Positions 1-13,712 are shown, counted from the stretch's first letter. The stretch is DNA of 64,000 nucleotides from Geosiphon pyriformis (GCA_016748015.1 JAAOMT010000523.1:1134437-1198436); one strand, 5' to 3'. The notes: a model not told the origin generated them from the letters alone. Numbers and translations: made by a program.

Positions 1-575
1 TTGATTAAAAAGCTTTATCGAAAAACAACAGTAGATTGTGTGGATCATATTGTTGAAGTTGTGAAAAAATCAAGTACAGCGGGATTAAACAAAGTTCAGT
101 GCTATGAAAACGGCAAAGGCTTTCAATACTTAGATCTTAATTCCGTGTTGGGAATTTTTTTTAAGAAATTGAGTGGTTTACAAAAGTATCAGCATTTTCT
201 ATTTGAAGCAGCTCAACCTGGAGTTGTCAAAGCCCGGTTGCTAATGGTACTTATACTGAATTTAATTTGTTAAAAACTAAAAAAGCAAGTGTTTCTGAAA
301 TTACCAAAGAAATTAAGTCCTTTTCAATCCTAGTACTAACCCCTCCTCCTTAGGATTACAGAAGGCAAGAATACCTTTATTACAATATTCGTCCATTTGT
401 CCGGGATGAATTCAAAGATATCACTTGTCCAGAACCAATCTAATCTACACTGCCAATAAATAAAACATATTTATATTACCAAAGCTGTAGAAATATGAAT
501 ACAGTCAAACCTGAGATAACCCATACCCTTGGTGAATACAAATTGCTATGGGTTATTACAGGTTATGAGTTTTCT
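1..575 (+). pseudogene. Decayed protein-coding remnant, function unknown
   Basis: An open stretch runs from the window edge to about 273, so its true start lies outside. Around 232 the reading shifts frame, and a second frame stays protein-like to about 570, broken only by TAG at 351 and TAA near 441. Both stops could come from Gln codons by a C-to-T change. The second frame contains a compact run around 357-430 reading YRRQEYLYYNIRPFVRD, rich in aromatic and charged residues like a real domain. I do not recognise it with confidence. It vaguely resembles uncharacterised proteins repeated in mycorrhizal fungal genomes, so a transposon-associated or duplicated host gene is possible. It fits a broken exon next to an AT desert. 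Confidence 0.4.
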
Positions 576-2317
576 TAGATATAGTATACATATAATAAAA
601 ATAGATATAATATTATTAAAAAATAAATTTATTTGCATATTCTTATAAGAATTTTTAAATAGTTCATGCAATATTAAAGAAACTTGTAAGAGTTGTTTGT
701 TTTTGTTTATCTTGTATTCTCTTATGAAGTATACATTTAACATAAGCAAGCTTACTAACTGCATCATAAAATTTCTTGCTATTTTTAAGCTTTATAAACT
801 GTTTAAGATTTGTAATAGCAGTTAATACATCTTTAATACTCATTACTTAGAGCTATTATGCTTTGTTTTACAATTTTTTATAATATAATTTGCAATCTTA
901 TTATTATTTAAATGTTCCAAAGTAATTGTATTGTTTTTTTTAAATAGATTTATCAACTCTTTAATTAATAAATATATATAATTTGGCTATATACAATTGA
1001 ATTCTTTGTAATAATTCTTAATCTTTTTTAATATTATCTTTTAATTATAATTAATTTTTATTTCCAAGTTTGCAGTTTTATTCTGAAAGTTGTTATTTAT
1101 ATTAATTAGAAGAATATCAACTTTGTGTTAGCAATAAGCAATTATTTTATTTAAAACATTTTTTTATGTTTTATAAATTAAACACATTGCTTAAAATTGG
1201 TTAATTGCATAAATATTATTAATATTATTATCAAAAAAATTCAATACATGATAAAAAAAATAGTAATAGTAATATGTCTTAAAACAATAAATAATTCCAG
1301 TATCCATAGACTAAATATGTATTGTTAAGTTAGATACAAACTGTCTTATATGAATATTTGTAATATATTTTGTATTATAATTGTAATTAATAAAATTTTT
1401 TTACTAATAACAATATGTTTTGGTTTTTTTTATACAGTTAATAGTTCTAATCAACAAGACATTATCAAAAATATTACCAATTATCTAAGCACAAGTGTTT
1501 AAATAATACTAAAAACCAAGTTGTTTTTTTGTTTTTTTTAAAAACAATATGAACATTTAGCATAATCAATAATAAGTGGTGGTAAATACTTAGTTCCATT
1601 AATATTGGTTGTAAAGACAAATATTAGTTGCACTTTTAATTGTTTGGTATTATAATATAGTATTGTAACAAAATTTTGATTTGGTAATATAACATAAAAT
1701 AATGTAGTTTTATCTATATTAAAAATATTATATAACTTTTAATTAGCAAAAAATGTCATTATATACACTTACTTATCTTTAATATATTTAATATTGATTA
1801 ATAATACTCACCATAAAAGTAAAATAAAATATGGTTTTTAAAGTTTTTAAGCTAATTATTAGATAGTTTTTTATGCTTATTTTCTAAAATATCAAATTAA
1901 TTATAGAATTTTATGTTAGTAGCTTAAATTACATCTTCAGTAAGTATTATTTTATGCAATTTTGCCTCTTAAACAAAAATAATAAGTGCTTTATTAAAGT
2001 CAGAATTATATATACTTGCTAATTAAATCATGCATTATATTTGTTTATAAATAAAAATTTGATTCATTTTTAATCCAAGTCGAAACTAGAAGCTATTTTA
2101 TATATGAAAAACTGTTTTTTTTAAAGTGTTATATAGTTTTTGATTGGTTTTTATTATTTGTATAATATTAATTAAGCACCAAAAACTTATCATGAAGTAT
2201 AGCATTCTTATAATTTTGTAGAATACAAGCTAAAAAGATGGCATATTTTTTGTTATTAGATATAGTAAAATTAAAAAACAAAAAAAAACTATGATTAAGG
2301 CTTTGATCAGATAAGAT
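576..2317. other. AT-rich stretch without a recognisable gene
   Basis: Almost pure A/T with stop codons in every frame. The longest open run (546-767, minus) is low-complexity Leu/Ile/Asn and looks like chance. Scattered words such as TTAATTATT suggest very old repeats, but I could match none to a family. Confidence 0.6.
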
Positions 2318-3042
2318 TGATTTAAAAATTCGATTTAATTACTTACATAATTAATAATAATTTAAAACTTGAACCAATTTAAAATTCTGATTTAATTATT
2401 CATACAATTAATAATAATTTAGAACTTAGAACAATTCAAAACTCTAATTTAATTACTCATATAATTAATAATAATTTAAAACTTGGAACAATTTAAAATT
2501 CCAACTTAATTATTTATTCAATCAATAATAATTTAAAACTTGAAACAATTTAAAACTCTGACTTAATTACTTATATAATTAATAATAATTTAAAACTTAA
2601 AACAATTTGAAATCTTGACTTAATTACTTATACAATTAATAATAATTTAAAACTTAAAACAATTTGAAACTCTGACTTAATTACTTATATAATTAATGAT
2701 AATTTAAAACTTAAAACAATTTGAAATCTTAACTTAATTATTTATATAATTAATAATAATTTAAAACTTGGAACAATTCAAAATTCTGATTTAATTACTT
2801 ATACAATCAATAATAATTTAAAACTTGGAACATTTAAAACTTTGATTTAATTATTTACAAGATTAGTAATAATTTAAAACTTAGAACAATTTGAAACTTT
2901 GACTTGATTACTTATACAATTAATAATAATTTAGAACTTGGAATAATTCAAAACTTCGACTTAATTACTCATACAATTGATAATAATTTAAAACTTAAAA
3001 CAATTTGAAACTATGACTTAATTATTTACATGATTAATAATC
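2318..3042. repeat. AT-rich minisatellite, ~58-bp unit, ~12 copies
   Basis: The core AATAATAATTTAAAACTTG recurs about every 54-61 bases (near 2,351, 2,411, 2,470, 2,527, 2,581, 2,640, 2,697, 2,753, 2,811, 2,867, 2,925 and 2,983). Each core is followed by a line like GAACAATTTAAAATTCTGA and TTAATTACTTATACAATT. Units differ mainly by transitions plus one- or two-base indels. The array is not coding. It is a tandem satellite rather than a CRISPR array, because the whole unit repeats with no unique spacers. Confidence 0.9.
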
Positions 3043-3962
3043 ATTCTGTTGAATAAGTAATATTATATTATTATATAGCATTTTTAGTCATAAAAATATT
3101 GGTTTGCTTTACTGCAATTTTACTAGAATTAACAGAATTTAAACTAAATTTAGCACCTAAAATAATTTATACTGATAATAAAAAGTTATAAATTATTAAA
3201 TATTATAGGTATAGGTTATAAACATAAAAATTTTTTAACTACCAAATTAATAGATTCAAAATACTATGACTTATCACAGATTATAAGTTATCTTAATATA
3301 AGTTATCTCAGATTTAATTGTATATTTTTTTTAAAATACAAAACAAAAATTATAACAAGATATAATCTATTTTATGTTATATATTAAATATAATTTACAT
3401 GTAACCAGCTATCTAAATTTATGTCAAAATTATACTAAGCTAGGCTTTAATATTTAAATTTAATTTTTTATTTATCTTGGTTTTAATGGCTTGATTTATT
3501 ATTTCAAACTTTTAAAAGAGTTTTATTATTTTTTTAAATGATAATAAAACAAGTTTTTTATTGAATTTTTCAAAAATATTTGGCAATAAAACATTAAATT
3601 AATTAGCAATTTATATATAAAAAATAAAATGATTTTTAATACAAATATTGTAATATAATTAAAAAAAATAGTTTTATAAACAAAAATAAAATAAAATAAT
3701 TTGAATTTTAATACTTGTTATAATATTAATAATTAAAAGTTTTTTTGTATTAATTATTTAATATTACATAATTAGTCATTTTATTTTTGGATAATAATTA
3801 TTAACTTAATTAATAATCTAATTAATAATTTTTTTTTATTAAATTTAATATATATTCTAATTATTATTTAATATAAAGAATTAAACTAAATAATAAACAT
3901 TAAATGTAATTTATGTATTTTCTATATATAATTAGACATAAATTTAATTTAAACTAAGCTAT
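3043..3962. other. AT desert with faint LINE 3'-end traces
   Basis: No gene is visible. Short segments near 3,400 and 3,880-3,950 resemble AT-shifted versions of the conserved 3' end of the LINEs in this window (the part reading ACATGTGACCAG, and the run before it). They may be erased LINE tails. The similarity is short and could be chance. Confidence 0.3.
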
Positions 3963-4640
3963 TATTATGATTAAAAATTAGAGTTTTTATTAATTATTAC
4001 ATATATTAGTTATTATTATTATATAATTAGCCATTTTATTTTTAGAAAATAAATAATTTGATCAATAATCTAGTTATTAACTTAACTATTAATTTAATTA
4101 GTGATTTGATTATTGACTTAGTTATTAATCTGGTTATTTACTACTTTGATAGCTATATAAATAATATATTTTTTAGCTTTAAAAAAGTATATTTTAATAT
4201 ATAAAACATATATAAATTAAAATAATAAAAATTACTTTTATAATATTTAATCTTTTTTAATTTACTTAATTTTTATTTAAATATCTAAAAAATTTTATAA
4301 TAAAAAACTACTTGTTAGTATTTATTTGTAATTGTTAGTTTTAAAGATTATTTATTAAAAAGTACAATCAATATTTAATATTAAATTCTAAAAATGCTAA
4401 TGTATAAAATTATACTAGTATATTATTTTTTGTTAATAGTATAGACTATTTTTTACTTTTAAATTTTTTGTTACTTTTTAGAAAAAATAATAACTAAAAT
4501 ATTTATAAAATTAATCTCATATATTAAATTTATACTAATTTAATTTATTCTTTAAAGTTAATTTTTTTTTGATTATTTTTATTATAATACAATTTTATTT
4601 TACTTTACTATTTATTAACTTGTTATTTTAATTTATAATA
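3963..4640 (+). repeat. Decayed LTR of the gypsy C/D family
   Basis: The left end, TATTATGATTAAAAATTAGAG, lines up with the C LTR start TATTATGGTTGAAACTT. The order of later segments also matches: the TTAATTATTACAT block, the iteron block with alternating TTGATTATTGA-like words at about 4,050-4,140, a TATATAAATAA box, and an end reading TGTTATTTTAATTTATAATA where C has TGTTATTCCAATCCATAACA. Nearly all C and G are gone. No matching second LTR or readable internal region follows, so this is an old solo LTR or an erased element. Confidence 0.6.
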
Positions 4641-5891
4641 CTATATTAAGTTTATAAAAAAAAATTTATTTTGAAAAAACATTTTATTAATTAAAAAACT
4701 ATTATTTATAATAAGTAAGTTAATATAAACTTTATTATTTAAATACCTATTATCACAATTTTTTATATAATTAATATTAAAATTATATTTAATTTTAATT
4801 ATAATTATGTTTAAGAAAAGTTTATTTATAATTTTACCAAAAATAAATACTTTACTTTAAATAATATTAATTATATTTTTAAGTTTTATATATAAAACAA
4901 AAAGAGTTTTCAAAAAAATAATAACCAAAAAAACCAATAAATTAATTAACTTAACAAAAAACTTAATTAAAATAGCCAAATTTAAAATTTAAGATTTCAA
5001 AAAATCCAACTTAGATTTAATTACAGAATTAATAACAAAAACAACCAAAAAAACAGAAATTTTAGCATAAAATCTTTTATTAACATAAAATAATACAAAA
5101 AACTTAAAATTAACAGCAAATTTAAAAAAAGAAATAATAATATCTTATAATTTAAAGCCAAATACCTAAAATTTTAATATTTAAAAGTTTTTTACTAAAT
5201 TTTAAATTTTTTTAAAATACTAATTTTTAATAATAACTGTATTAAATCTTTTTTAAACTTAAAAATAACAATAATATATTGAAATTATTTAGCAAATTCA
5301 AAAAAATAAAAAATAAAACAAGTATAATTATTAATTTAAAAAACCAATTCACTAATTTTAAAGACTAAGCAAAAAGAAAATTAACCAATTTGGTCTTAAA
5401 TATATTATAAAAAAAATGGTTGTTTTTTAATTATCAAAAAAAATTTTAACACTTTTTTTGTTTATTAGAATTAATTAATTAAAAATTATGTTTTATTATT
5501 AATTAATTTTTTTTAATAATTCTTGTATTTATAATTGAAAATATTTTATTGCTCTTATAATTTTAGATATTATATAAGATCTTATATTCTTAATTATATT
5601 TTTATTTACAGAAAAAATATGTTTAAAACCAATAAATAATTCTTAAATTGTTAAATAATTATAAACTATATATATAAAATAAAATAATTGTGTTTAATAT
5701 ACTTAAATATTAAATTTTTAATAAAAATAATAAGTTAAATAGATATTTTTTGCAATATATTTTTTACTATGTTATTATATTTATTTTTTATTGGCTATTT
5801 TTTTAAAAATATAATAATTAATTTTGTTAAGTATTTTTTCTTATTATTATTAAAGTTTGTTTTTAATATAAATTTATAACTAATGTTATAA
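4641..5891. other. AT desert, nothing recognisable
   Basis: Very AT-rich, without open frames. A stretch near 4,900-5,160 is A-rich on this strand and dense in AACAAAAACC-like words. It could be an erased internal region behind the LTR at 3,963, but I cannot align it to any gag or pol segment. Confidence 0.5.
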
Positions 5892-6026
5892 TTTTTTTTA
5901 TTTATTTATTTAACAAGTAAGACTCAAATACTATTTAGCACAATACATCAAACTAAGTAATTTAAACTAAGTACAAATTATGTACTTTCTATATATGACC
6001 AGTTATTTAAACCAATTAAAGCAATA

Positions 6027-9000
6027 CTATAAAACTATTCTAACAGACATCATATTATTAGTACCAGAAAAAAAACTGCAAAGCTTGTAAAAATCAAAAT
6101 TAACACTATATGTCTCCACAATATCAAGTAATTTAACAATATTATTAGAAAGTAACAACAAAAACTCATAAATCTCTGAAGACACCAAATCATCATTTGC
6201 AATTAAATCTTTTTTTTCTATAATTACTCTAAATTTAGCTCTCACTATTTACACTTCTATTTGATAAGCCATTTTCAAGTTTCTCACCAGATTAATAATT
6301 AATTTGCCAAAAATTTTAGCACAGCCAAAAATGAACAAAGCTTTCAAATATCAATCTCTAAAAACAAAATCTTTCTACAAAACCATATATACCTTAAGAT
6401 TAGAAGCATATATGAAAAACATTTGCATAATACAAAATAATGATAGATTAAATCCCAACATAAAGACCCACTAAATTAAATGTAAATTAAGCAAGTCTTT
6501 ACAAACAACAAAGTCTATTATATACATAAATGAATGATCAAGAAGTTATATCTTTCTGCAATAAAGACACAATATACTAAAGTAAGCTTTATTATATAAG
6601 TGTTTTTTAACAGCAACTGGCAATAATAATGCAAAGTTTTCATAAAATATAAGTGCAAATCAACAGTAAATTTACTTATAAACCAGATATTATATATAAA
6701 TCAGAATGCCAAACTGATAAAATTCAATCTTAATTCACATCTCTAATCATATTTGTACTAATAATATTAGACCCAGACTCAACCTTTTAGTAAGCCTAAT
6801 AAATAGTTCTAAAAACACTATAAATAAAATAATAAATATTTTCAAACACTTCTACTTTATCAATTTTAATATAATTCTTTTTAATGAAAACAGAAAATAC
6901 CAAATTCAAACACAAAGTTAAGTTAGCCAGTTTGTTAACACATTTATTATTAGAAATACCTAAATGGTCTCTGACCTTAAACCAAGTTTTTTATCTTTAA
7001 TAGAGTTTATCACACTACATCTCTCTATTCAACATTAATTACAAAAATTTGGCAGAGCCAATCTTAATTTAGCAGCACATATATCCAGAGCAATTTGACT
7101 GTCTGAATATACCATAATATTATTATCAGCTGAAACACATTTTAAAGCTAGGACAATAGCCTATAATTCAGCTATTATAGAAAAAACCAAACCACCAATC
7201 TTCACATTAATATTCAAATTTAAATCAGCAAAAAATGCAGCTGCAGTACATCTTATTTTTCATGTTTCCAAGTTTTTAAGTGATTCATTTATGTAAACAT
7301 TAATAATATTCAAATCAACATTAGAAAAACACTGTCATATTGTAGAAAAACTGCCAGAACTGAAAACACTTGAAAATTAAGAGCTGCCAATAAAAGGCTG
7401 TACAACAAGACAACAAAAAAAGTTGACCAAATACTTGCATGCCAATTTGAACCACACAGAAATTGGGCCCCTAAAATCAAGTTTCTTCCAATAACAAAAA
7501 CTTTTCCAATTAAAAACTAATCCTTTTTTATTATATAATTGTTTAATAAAAGCAATATTAAATTTTTTAAGCAATTTAAAAACATTATAGAACACAAAAT
7601 CTCTTAAAATAAAAGACATTAAAGTGCTTTTTAAGAACCAAAATGCAAAAAAAAGATTGTTGACAAAAAACATGTCATAATTCAAGAAAATTTTTACAAC
7701 ACCAGTCAAAAAGTTGTTGACCAGATTAATTTTTAACCTAACAAAGATTTGCAAATCCAGAAACCTATAATTAAACAAATAACAAAGAATTTTACTAGTA
7801 TTTGAAAAACAGAACACCAAAGCTGACTTACTTTTTATCTGTAAGAATCCTCTTTTTGTGCAACAGAAATTGGCAAACCATTTATTAATAATAAGACATT
7901 TTTGACTTTCAGGTTAATAAAAATAGCTATCATTTTTTTATTGTTAATTAAAATATTATTAATCTTAAAAAACTTACTTACAAGGTCTAAAATACACTAA
8001 GTAACTGTCTAATTATTTTCCATTCAAATTGTGTTATTGATGAAAGCACCAGCCACCAGAAACAAAAACAATTTACTCTGTAATTCTATCCTGTTAGTTT
8101 TAAAAACAAACCTAATGTCAATATGATAATTATAAAAGCTTTTATGTTTTTTGACTTCACACAAAAGAGAGTCATAGAAGATTTTTTAGAACAGAGAAAA
8201 AAACTTTGCTCTGATCCAGACTATTATAAATATAGTATTTATTAGTAAGTCTATAATCTGTTATAATTTAGTTTATTATTGTGAATACTACCAAAAAACC
8301 TGATAAAATGCTTGTATATTTTAATTTAAACTAAACTATTTTTAAAATAATATAACTCAACAGAGTTATAGGCTTTTTGCATATACTATAAAACAAGCCA
8401 AAAATCATGACTTTTTTCCAAAGCATCTTTAATTACTAAGTCTACAGCAAAAATAAAAAACTGAGTAGTAGTACTTTTTAACACAAAAAAATTGTTATTA
8501 TAAAAAACATCAAAATTGTTGCATGCCAATAAAATTTTATTAAAGAGTATTTTAAAAAAAATCTTATAAATAGTCTTAATCAAAACAATTAATTTGATGT
8601 TAGTTAAAATTCTGTTCTACTTGTAAGGCTTAGAAATCATTGACATTCAAGCTTTTTTTTATGGATAAAACACAGATTCACATACTAAACAAAAGTTTAA
8701 GAAATTCAAGAGCATTATAAAAATAGAGGCATTATAATGATTTTATAGTTTATTAGTAATGTCAAACAAATTAGCAGTCTTTTCATTAGATAAATTTTTT
8801 ATTATGTACCACAATTCATCAAAACTAATAGCAGTCATAACATTAAAAAAAGTATTATTATTGACATATATCAATAGTAAGTATTGATAACTTTACATGA
8901 CAGAAATCTCATTCATTATCAATCTTTTTTTTGTTTAATCCTTCATTATTATATCAACCATAGATTTGATCTCAATTAGATCAAGAACCAGTTTATTATC

Positions 9001-10340
9001 TATAATCAAATAATCTAAAACCACTTTTCAAAAAGAATGTTCTAATATGTTTTTAATAATGTAATCCTTATTAACCACAAAACTTTTTATTCTCTTATTA
9101 ATAACAAATCTAATATTTATCTTTTTAGTTCTTAAAATTTGGCAAGTTTGTAGGCACAGTATAATTTTTTTATACTAAAAAGAGCAAAACAAATACAATT
9201 AAGACCAGTATTAAAATCCAATAGAACCCAAATATTTAAAGCCTTATTATTATCTAAAAAAGTTCAGTAATTTATTAAAAAAACAAACTTACCATTAGTA
9301 TCTACATGTAAAAACTTGACAATTTTTGATATTAAAATTTCCAATTTATAAAACTTAAAGAAGTTCTTAATAAAAATACCATTAAAGTTTTTAAATCATA
9401 TTTTTTTGAATACTTTATTAGCCAAAAAACATATTATCTTACAAACTATATCTTATATTGCATTCAGATTTGAAAATTTTTTGGAAATAACAAACTTACC
9501 AGAAAACATCATCATGTTAACTGTTGTAATATTTTTAAACTTATTCTATTTTGCTCTATTAATATCTTTAATATTAAATTTTCAATAATTTTTATTTGTT
9601 TATTTGTACAGAAAATTTAACTATATATTCAATAAGTTACTTAAACTCACAAAAACAAAAATGGTCTAGTAATTAGTATTAAAGTAATTACCAATGTCTA
9701 CTATATTATAATTTATCACTATATTAATCAGATTTAGAAAAACAAACACAATTAATTATTTTTACGACACTCTTAAAATTCATTTATGTTAACAATTTTA
9801 CAACTGAGCTTCTAATTAATAAATTGACCAGTTCTAAACTAAGGCATTTTTTAAAACTAGCACACTTACAAGAATCATTTTTATTGAAATTACCATTTAA
9901 GATGACAAAAAAAGATTCATTTACAGCTTTTGCAATTAAAAAGTTGACTTTTTCAGTCTAAGATAAATGTATTATTAATGTTGTACCAGCATACAGTCCC
10001 AGAATCAAAACAGAAAATTTATTTTTAAAGAGCAACTTAACAGAAAGAAGATGATCAGAAATTCAGAAACTTTATATATATGTTTTACTAAGACAATATC
10101 TATAATAATCACAACACCAGAACCCAAGTAATCAGAATTTAAATCAGAAACAAATACATAAATACCATCAAACTTATCAGCAATTTATGAATGAATCTTT
10201 CCCTTTAATTTTGTTTTAGTAATAATTAAAATCAAATTGTTTATATTTTTATGCCAATGAATAATATTTTCTTGCTTTGCAGAATTGTTTATATCTCTAA
10301 TATTGTACATGGCAATATTTCAAATCAAACCAATTATTGA
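6027..10340 (-). pseudogene. LINE copy 1 ORF2 relic (endonuclease, RT, RNase H)
   Basis: Fragments align with the better LINE copy at 57-62 kb. 8,386-8,583 matches the reverse transcriptase stretch before motif A (…ALEKSHDFWLVL). 7,377-7,820 matches the thumb/connection region (…NNFLTGVVKIFL…). About 7,030-7,260 matches RNase H. 9,600-10,330 matches the endonuclease start, where the conserved Trp before NIA is a TGA stop. All segments keep their order but carry many stops and frameshifts. Product if intact: the endonuclease/reverse transcriptase that copies LINE RNA at a nicked target. Confidence 0.75.
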
Positions 10341-12300
10341 TAAAAAAAAATATTTGAAATCAAATTTTTATTGTTCAACTTGACTAACAAACCTATAACT
10401 ATATTTGACAAATTGTTTAATTTCTCTTTAAACTCTTTAACAGTTACTTAATTTAATAATACCATCTTCATTACAGTCTTGCCACTAATAGCTGTATCAG
10501 AATTTTTACTTATCACTATATCCACCTCTTGATTCTGTAATAAAGAGATTACCAATAGCTAATATTTAAAGCTAGACTGAAAAATTATTGGTTCAAGTAC
10601 ATTTAATCTCTTAGCCAGCTTATTAATTTGCTTTACAAAGCTAATAAGACTGTACTTAAGAATAACAAACCTATTATTTATATCTAAAAAAACTGACAAA
10701 AAAGGTTTTGTGTTTAAAGACAAACTAGTACCAAAAGAATCCAAAGATATTATATGAAAAGTAGAGTCATTAGCAATCTGAACTCAAGTTTTTTTTTCAA
10801 ATAAAACTAAACAAGTAATTGGCACTTGTTTTTTTTATAAATATTTGCCAAACAAAACTAATTCTGAGAACTAACATGTTTATTATGATTACTTGAATTT
10901 TCACCTATTGAATACACATTAAAAACATGACCAATTGTTTGTACTGTATACAACAAGCCAAAAAAAACCAGTTCAGCACAAATTTATATTCTTAAAAATT
11001 AGAACAAAACTAATAGCAGCAATTTTAAATGTTTTATTAGCAAAACAAACTACAGCACATTTATTATGCACATATAAATTAGAATTGTGGCCAATAAAAC
11101 AAGTTTTCTTATTATATGATTTCAACAAACCAGAAAAATTATAAGCAGTAGTGCCAATTGGTAAAGTATATAGCAAAATCTAATATAAATTTCTGAATAC
11201 CTACAATTGTTTATTATTAATTGCCAAAGTTATATGTACAGAATTTTTTCTTATGAGAACTAACTATTTAGAAACAATCAAATTGGCAACATCTAATACT
11301 TTAAACTCTACCAAAATCTTTTGCTAAAAACCAATCAATTGTATTTTAATTGAAACAATTTTACCAAATTTAAAAAGGACCAATTTCACTGCTAATTTGA
11401 AAAAATTAACTAGAATTTCTATAATAATAATTTTCTAATCTAAATAACTACTTTGTTTCTTAACATTATCATTTACTAAGATTTTTTTATTAACAGCTAT
11501 TTTTTTGGCTTTGCCTAAACTTAATACAAACATAAAGATAGATTTAATAATGTCTAGAAATTTTGAAAAAATAGAGGCTCTTTCAAAACAATTAATACAA
11601 TAAAAAAAATTTTTTATAGTAATTAATTTATTATTATTAGTTTTGCTGAACACAACAAACAGATTAATATCTAAAGTAAATAATTTAACTGGCTCAAAGT
11701 TTTGCTTTTTCAAAACACATAATCTGACTGATAACAGCTGTTTAGAGTCAACAAATTTAGAAGACAGAAATACCAAAATGTCATTATTATTATTCATATT
11801 ATCAAACAAAAATGCCTTTAGTAAGTGGCCTAATATATATGTTTAAATACAAGTTTTTCTTAGTATAGTTTTGTTCATATTTTCATCATCTACAGAAATA
11901 TCTGAATCTGTGTAATTTGTTTTCTTTGTAATTGTGTTTTTTATATTTTCTACATCTAAAAGACCATTAATACTATTAGCAATACTATCAACATTACTTC
12001 CCTAAGACACCACAAGTTTAGCATTAAAGCCATCAATATTTTTTAGGCTTAGTAAGCTAACAAACAAGTCAATTACATTATCATTAGCTTTAGGCTTTTT
12101 ATAAAATACATCACAAGAGTATACACTCTAAACACACTTTTTTTTTATGCTTAAATAGATCTTCAAATTAGTCAAACCAGAACCAAAACTACCAGTAAAT
12201 ATGCTTACCAGTTCTATTACAACAAAAAAAAATGTGTTAGAAAAAATAACTAAAAAAAACAAAAAGAAAAGAAGGAAAGAAAAGTTAATTTTTTAATAAA
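10341..12300 (-). pseudogene. LINE copy 1 ORF1 relic
   Basis: Three segments match the ORF1 of LINE copies 2 and 3. 11,435-11,809 is the region before the RNA-binding domain. 10,973-11,176 reads LYTLPIGTTAYNFSGL, the stretch leading to the zinc knuckle. 10,559-10,744 is the C-terminal heptad-rich part (…INKLAKRLNVLEPI). Upstream to about 12,300 the reading matches the 5' part of copy 2 rather than copy 3, so copies 1 and 2 share an ORF1 subtype. Stops occur throughout. Confidence 0.7.
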
Positions 12301-12345
12301 TTTTTACTCTCATTGTAACTAGAAAATTAACAAAAAAAAGATATT

Positions 12346-12931
12346 ATTTTTTATGCTATAATATTATTAAAATTATTATTTAATAAAAAACTATTATTTA
12401 ATATAAATATAATAATTAATATGTATTTTATTTTAAAAAAAATACATATTTTAAAGATTTATTTATTATGTAAAAATTGAAAAATAAAACTATTTAAATA
12501 AATAAATAATTTATAATTTTTTTATTTTATTAATATTATTATTTAAATTTTTTTTTATAAAATAATAAATTTTTTTTCTTGGATTAAATACAGTATAAAG
12601 CATTATAATTGTATTTGTTTTAGAGTAATATTTAATTAACTTTTCTTTTTTTATTCTAATTACTATAACAAATAATAAATATAATATTAAATATATTAAA
12701 TAAATAAATTCAATTAAAATTATAATACTTTATTAGATTATTATTAATTATGTTTTTAATATAATTAAAAATAATATTAAAGAAAAAAAAATTAAAAAAC
12801 AATATTATAAGTAGATTTTTTAAGTAAATATTAATAATTTCTGTAATTTAGTGTTTAAAGTATTCTAAAAATTTTGTATTAGAGTTTTTTATATAATAAA
12901 CAAAAATTTACTTAATAACAGTTAATAATAA
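12346..12931. other. AT-rich flank of the retrotransposon nest
   Basis: Nearly pure A/T, with no gene and no family match. Its last four bases, ATAA (12,928-12,931), are the left target-site duplicate of gypsy C. Confidence 0.6.
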
Positions 12932-13660
12932 TGTTATGGTTGAAACTTATACTTTTTATTAATTATTACATGTATTAGTCATTGATGTCATATAAATTAG
13001 TCACTCTATTTTTAGAAAGTGATCATTAACTTGATCAATAACCTGACTGTTGACCTGATCATTGACCTGATCAATGACCTAATCAATGACTTAATTATTG
13101 ACCTGATCATTGACCTGATTATTAACCATTTTTGATAGTTATATAAGCAATAAATCTTTTAACTGTAGAAAAGCATGTAGAAATTAAGGAAATCAAATGA
13201 ATAAAATAACAACTTTCATCTCAATCTTTCTCTTATCACTAATTTCTTTTTCTCTACCTTCAAGTATTTAAATATCTTGAGATAAAAGATTACTTGTTAG
13301 TTATTCCTTACCCTTTTTCTTGAAATGTGTAATTGCAACATTTAAAGATTATTGAATAAAACGTGACAAAAGAGTACATCTAATACTTAATATTAAATTC
13401 TAAAAGTGCCAACATAAAGCATAGAATTATACCAGTGTGTGATTATTTGTTGACAGTATAAACTATTTTTCTACCTTCAGATTCTTCAGTTATCTTTAGA
13501 AAAGTACAGTAACTGAGATATTTTATGAGACTGATTTCACACATTGAATCTATACTTATTCAATTCACTCTTTGAAGTTGAATTTCTTTTGATTCCTTTC
13601 ATTACCCTACAATTCTGTTTTCCCTTGCTATCCATTAGCTTGTTATTCCAATCCATAACA
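12932..13660 (+). repeat. 5' LTR of gypsy C
   Basis: Begins TGTTATGGTTGAAAC and ends CCATAACA, so the termini are inverted. It matches the right LTR at 38,491-39,171 along its length, differing mainly by transitions, and it also matches the D LTRs in the other orientation. U3 contains a 12-bp iteron block followed by a TATA box. Confidence 0.93.
13026..13147 (+). promoter_or_regulatory. U3 iterons and TATA box of the C LTR
   Basis: About eight tandem versions of TTGACCTGATCA (palindromic TGATCA core) at 13,026-13,130 are followed by TATATAAG at 13,140-13,147. The same arrangement recurs at 38,580-38,718 and, inverted, in both D LTRs. Iterons just upstream of a TATA box fit a retrotransposon enhancer/promoter. 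The function is inferred. Confidence 0.6.
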
Positions 13661-13666
13661 TAAAAG

Positions 13667-13683
13667 TGGTGCTCCCTGTAAAG
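13667..13683 (+). other. Primer-binding site of gypsy C
   Basis: TGGTGCTCCCTGTAAAG lies six bases after the 5' LTR. The TGG start is complementary to the CCA end of a tRNA. Gypsy B and D have nearly the same site (TGGTGCTC-C/T-CTGTGAGG), so all three families probably prime from the same tRNA. Confidence 0.75.
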
Positions 13684-13712
13684 TTGTCAAAATTTACTTT
13701 GTTTCCTATTGT

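Larger units (their letters stand above)
5892..12345 (-). mobile_element. LINE copy 1 (non-LTR retrotransposon), strongly decayed
   Basis: Collinear on the minus strand with the two other LINEs here. The 3' end is at the left, with a TAAATAAATAAATAAAAAAAA-type tail and the conserved block before it. ORF2 and then ORF1 follow rightwards to about 12,345. It is the most AT-shifted of the three copies: most Trp, Gln and Arg codons have turned into stops and only fragments remain open. Order in element sense: ORF1 (RNA-binding, zinc knuckle, coiled coil), endonuclease, reverse transcriptase, RNase H. It cannot be active. Confidence 0.85.

Noticed and set aside
546-767. Minus-strand open frame of 73 codons
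   Set aside because: Low-complexity Leu/Ile/Asn text in pure AT sequence, with no motif or family resemblance; expected by chance.
2318-3042. CRISPR-like array
   Set aside because: The entire ~58-bp unit repeats and there are no unique spacers; it is a minisatellite.
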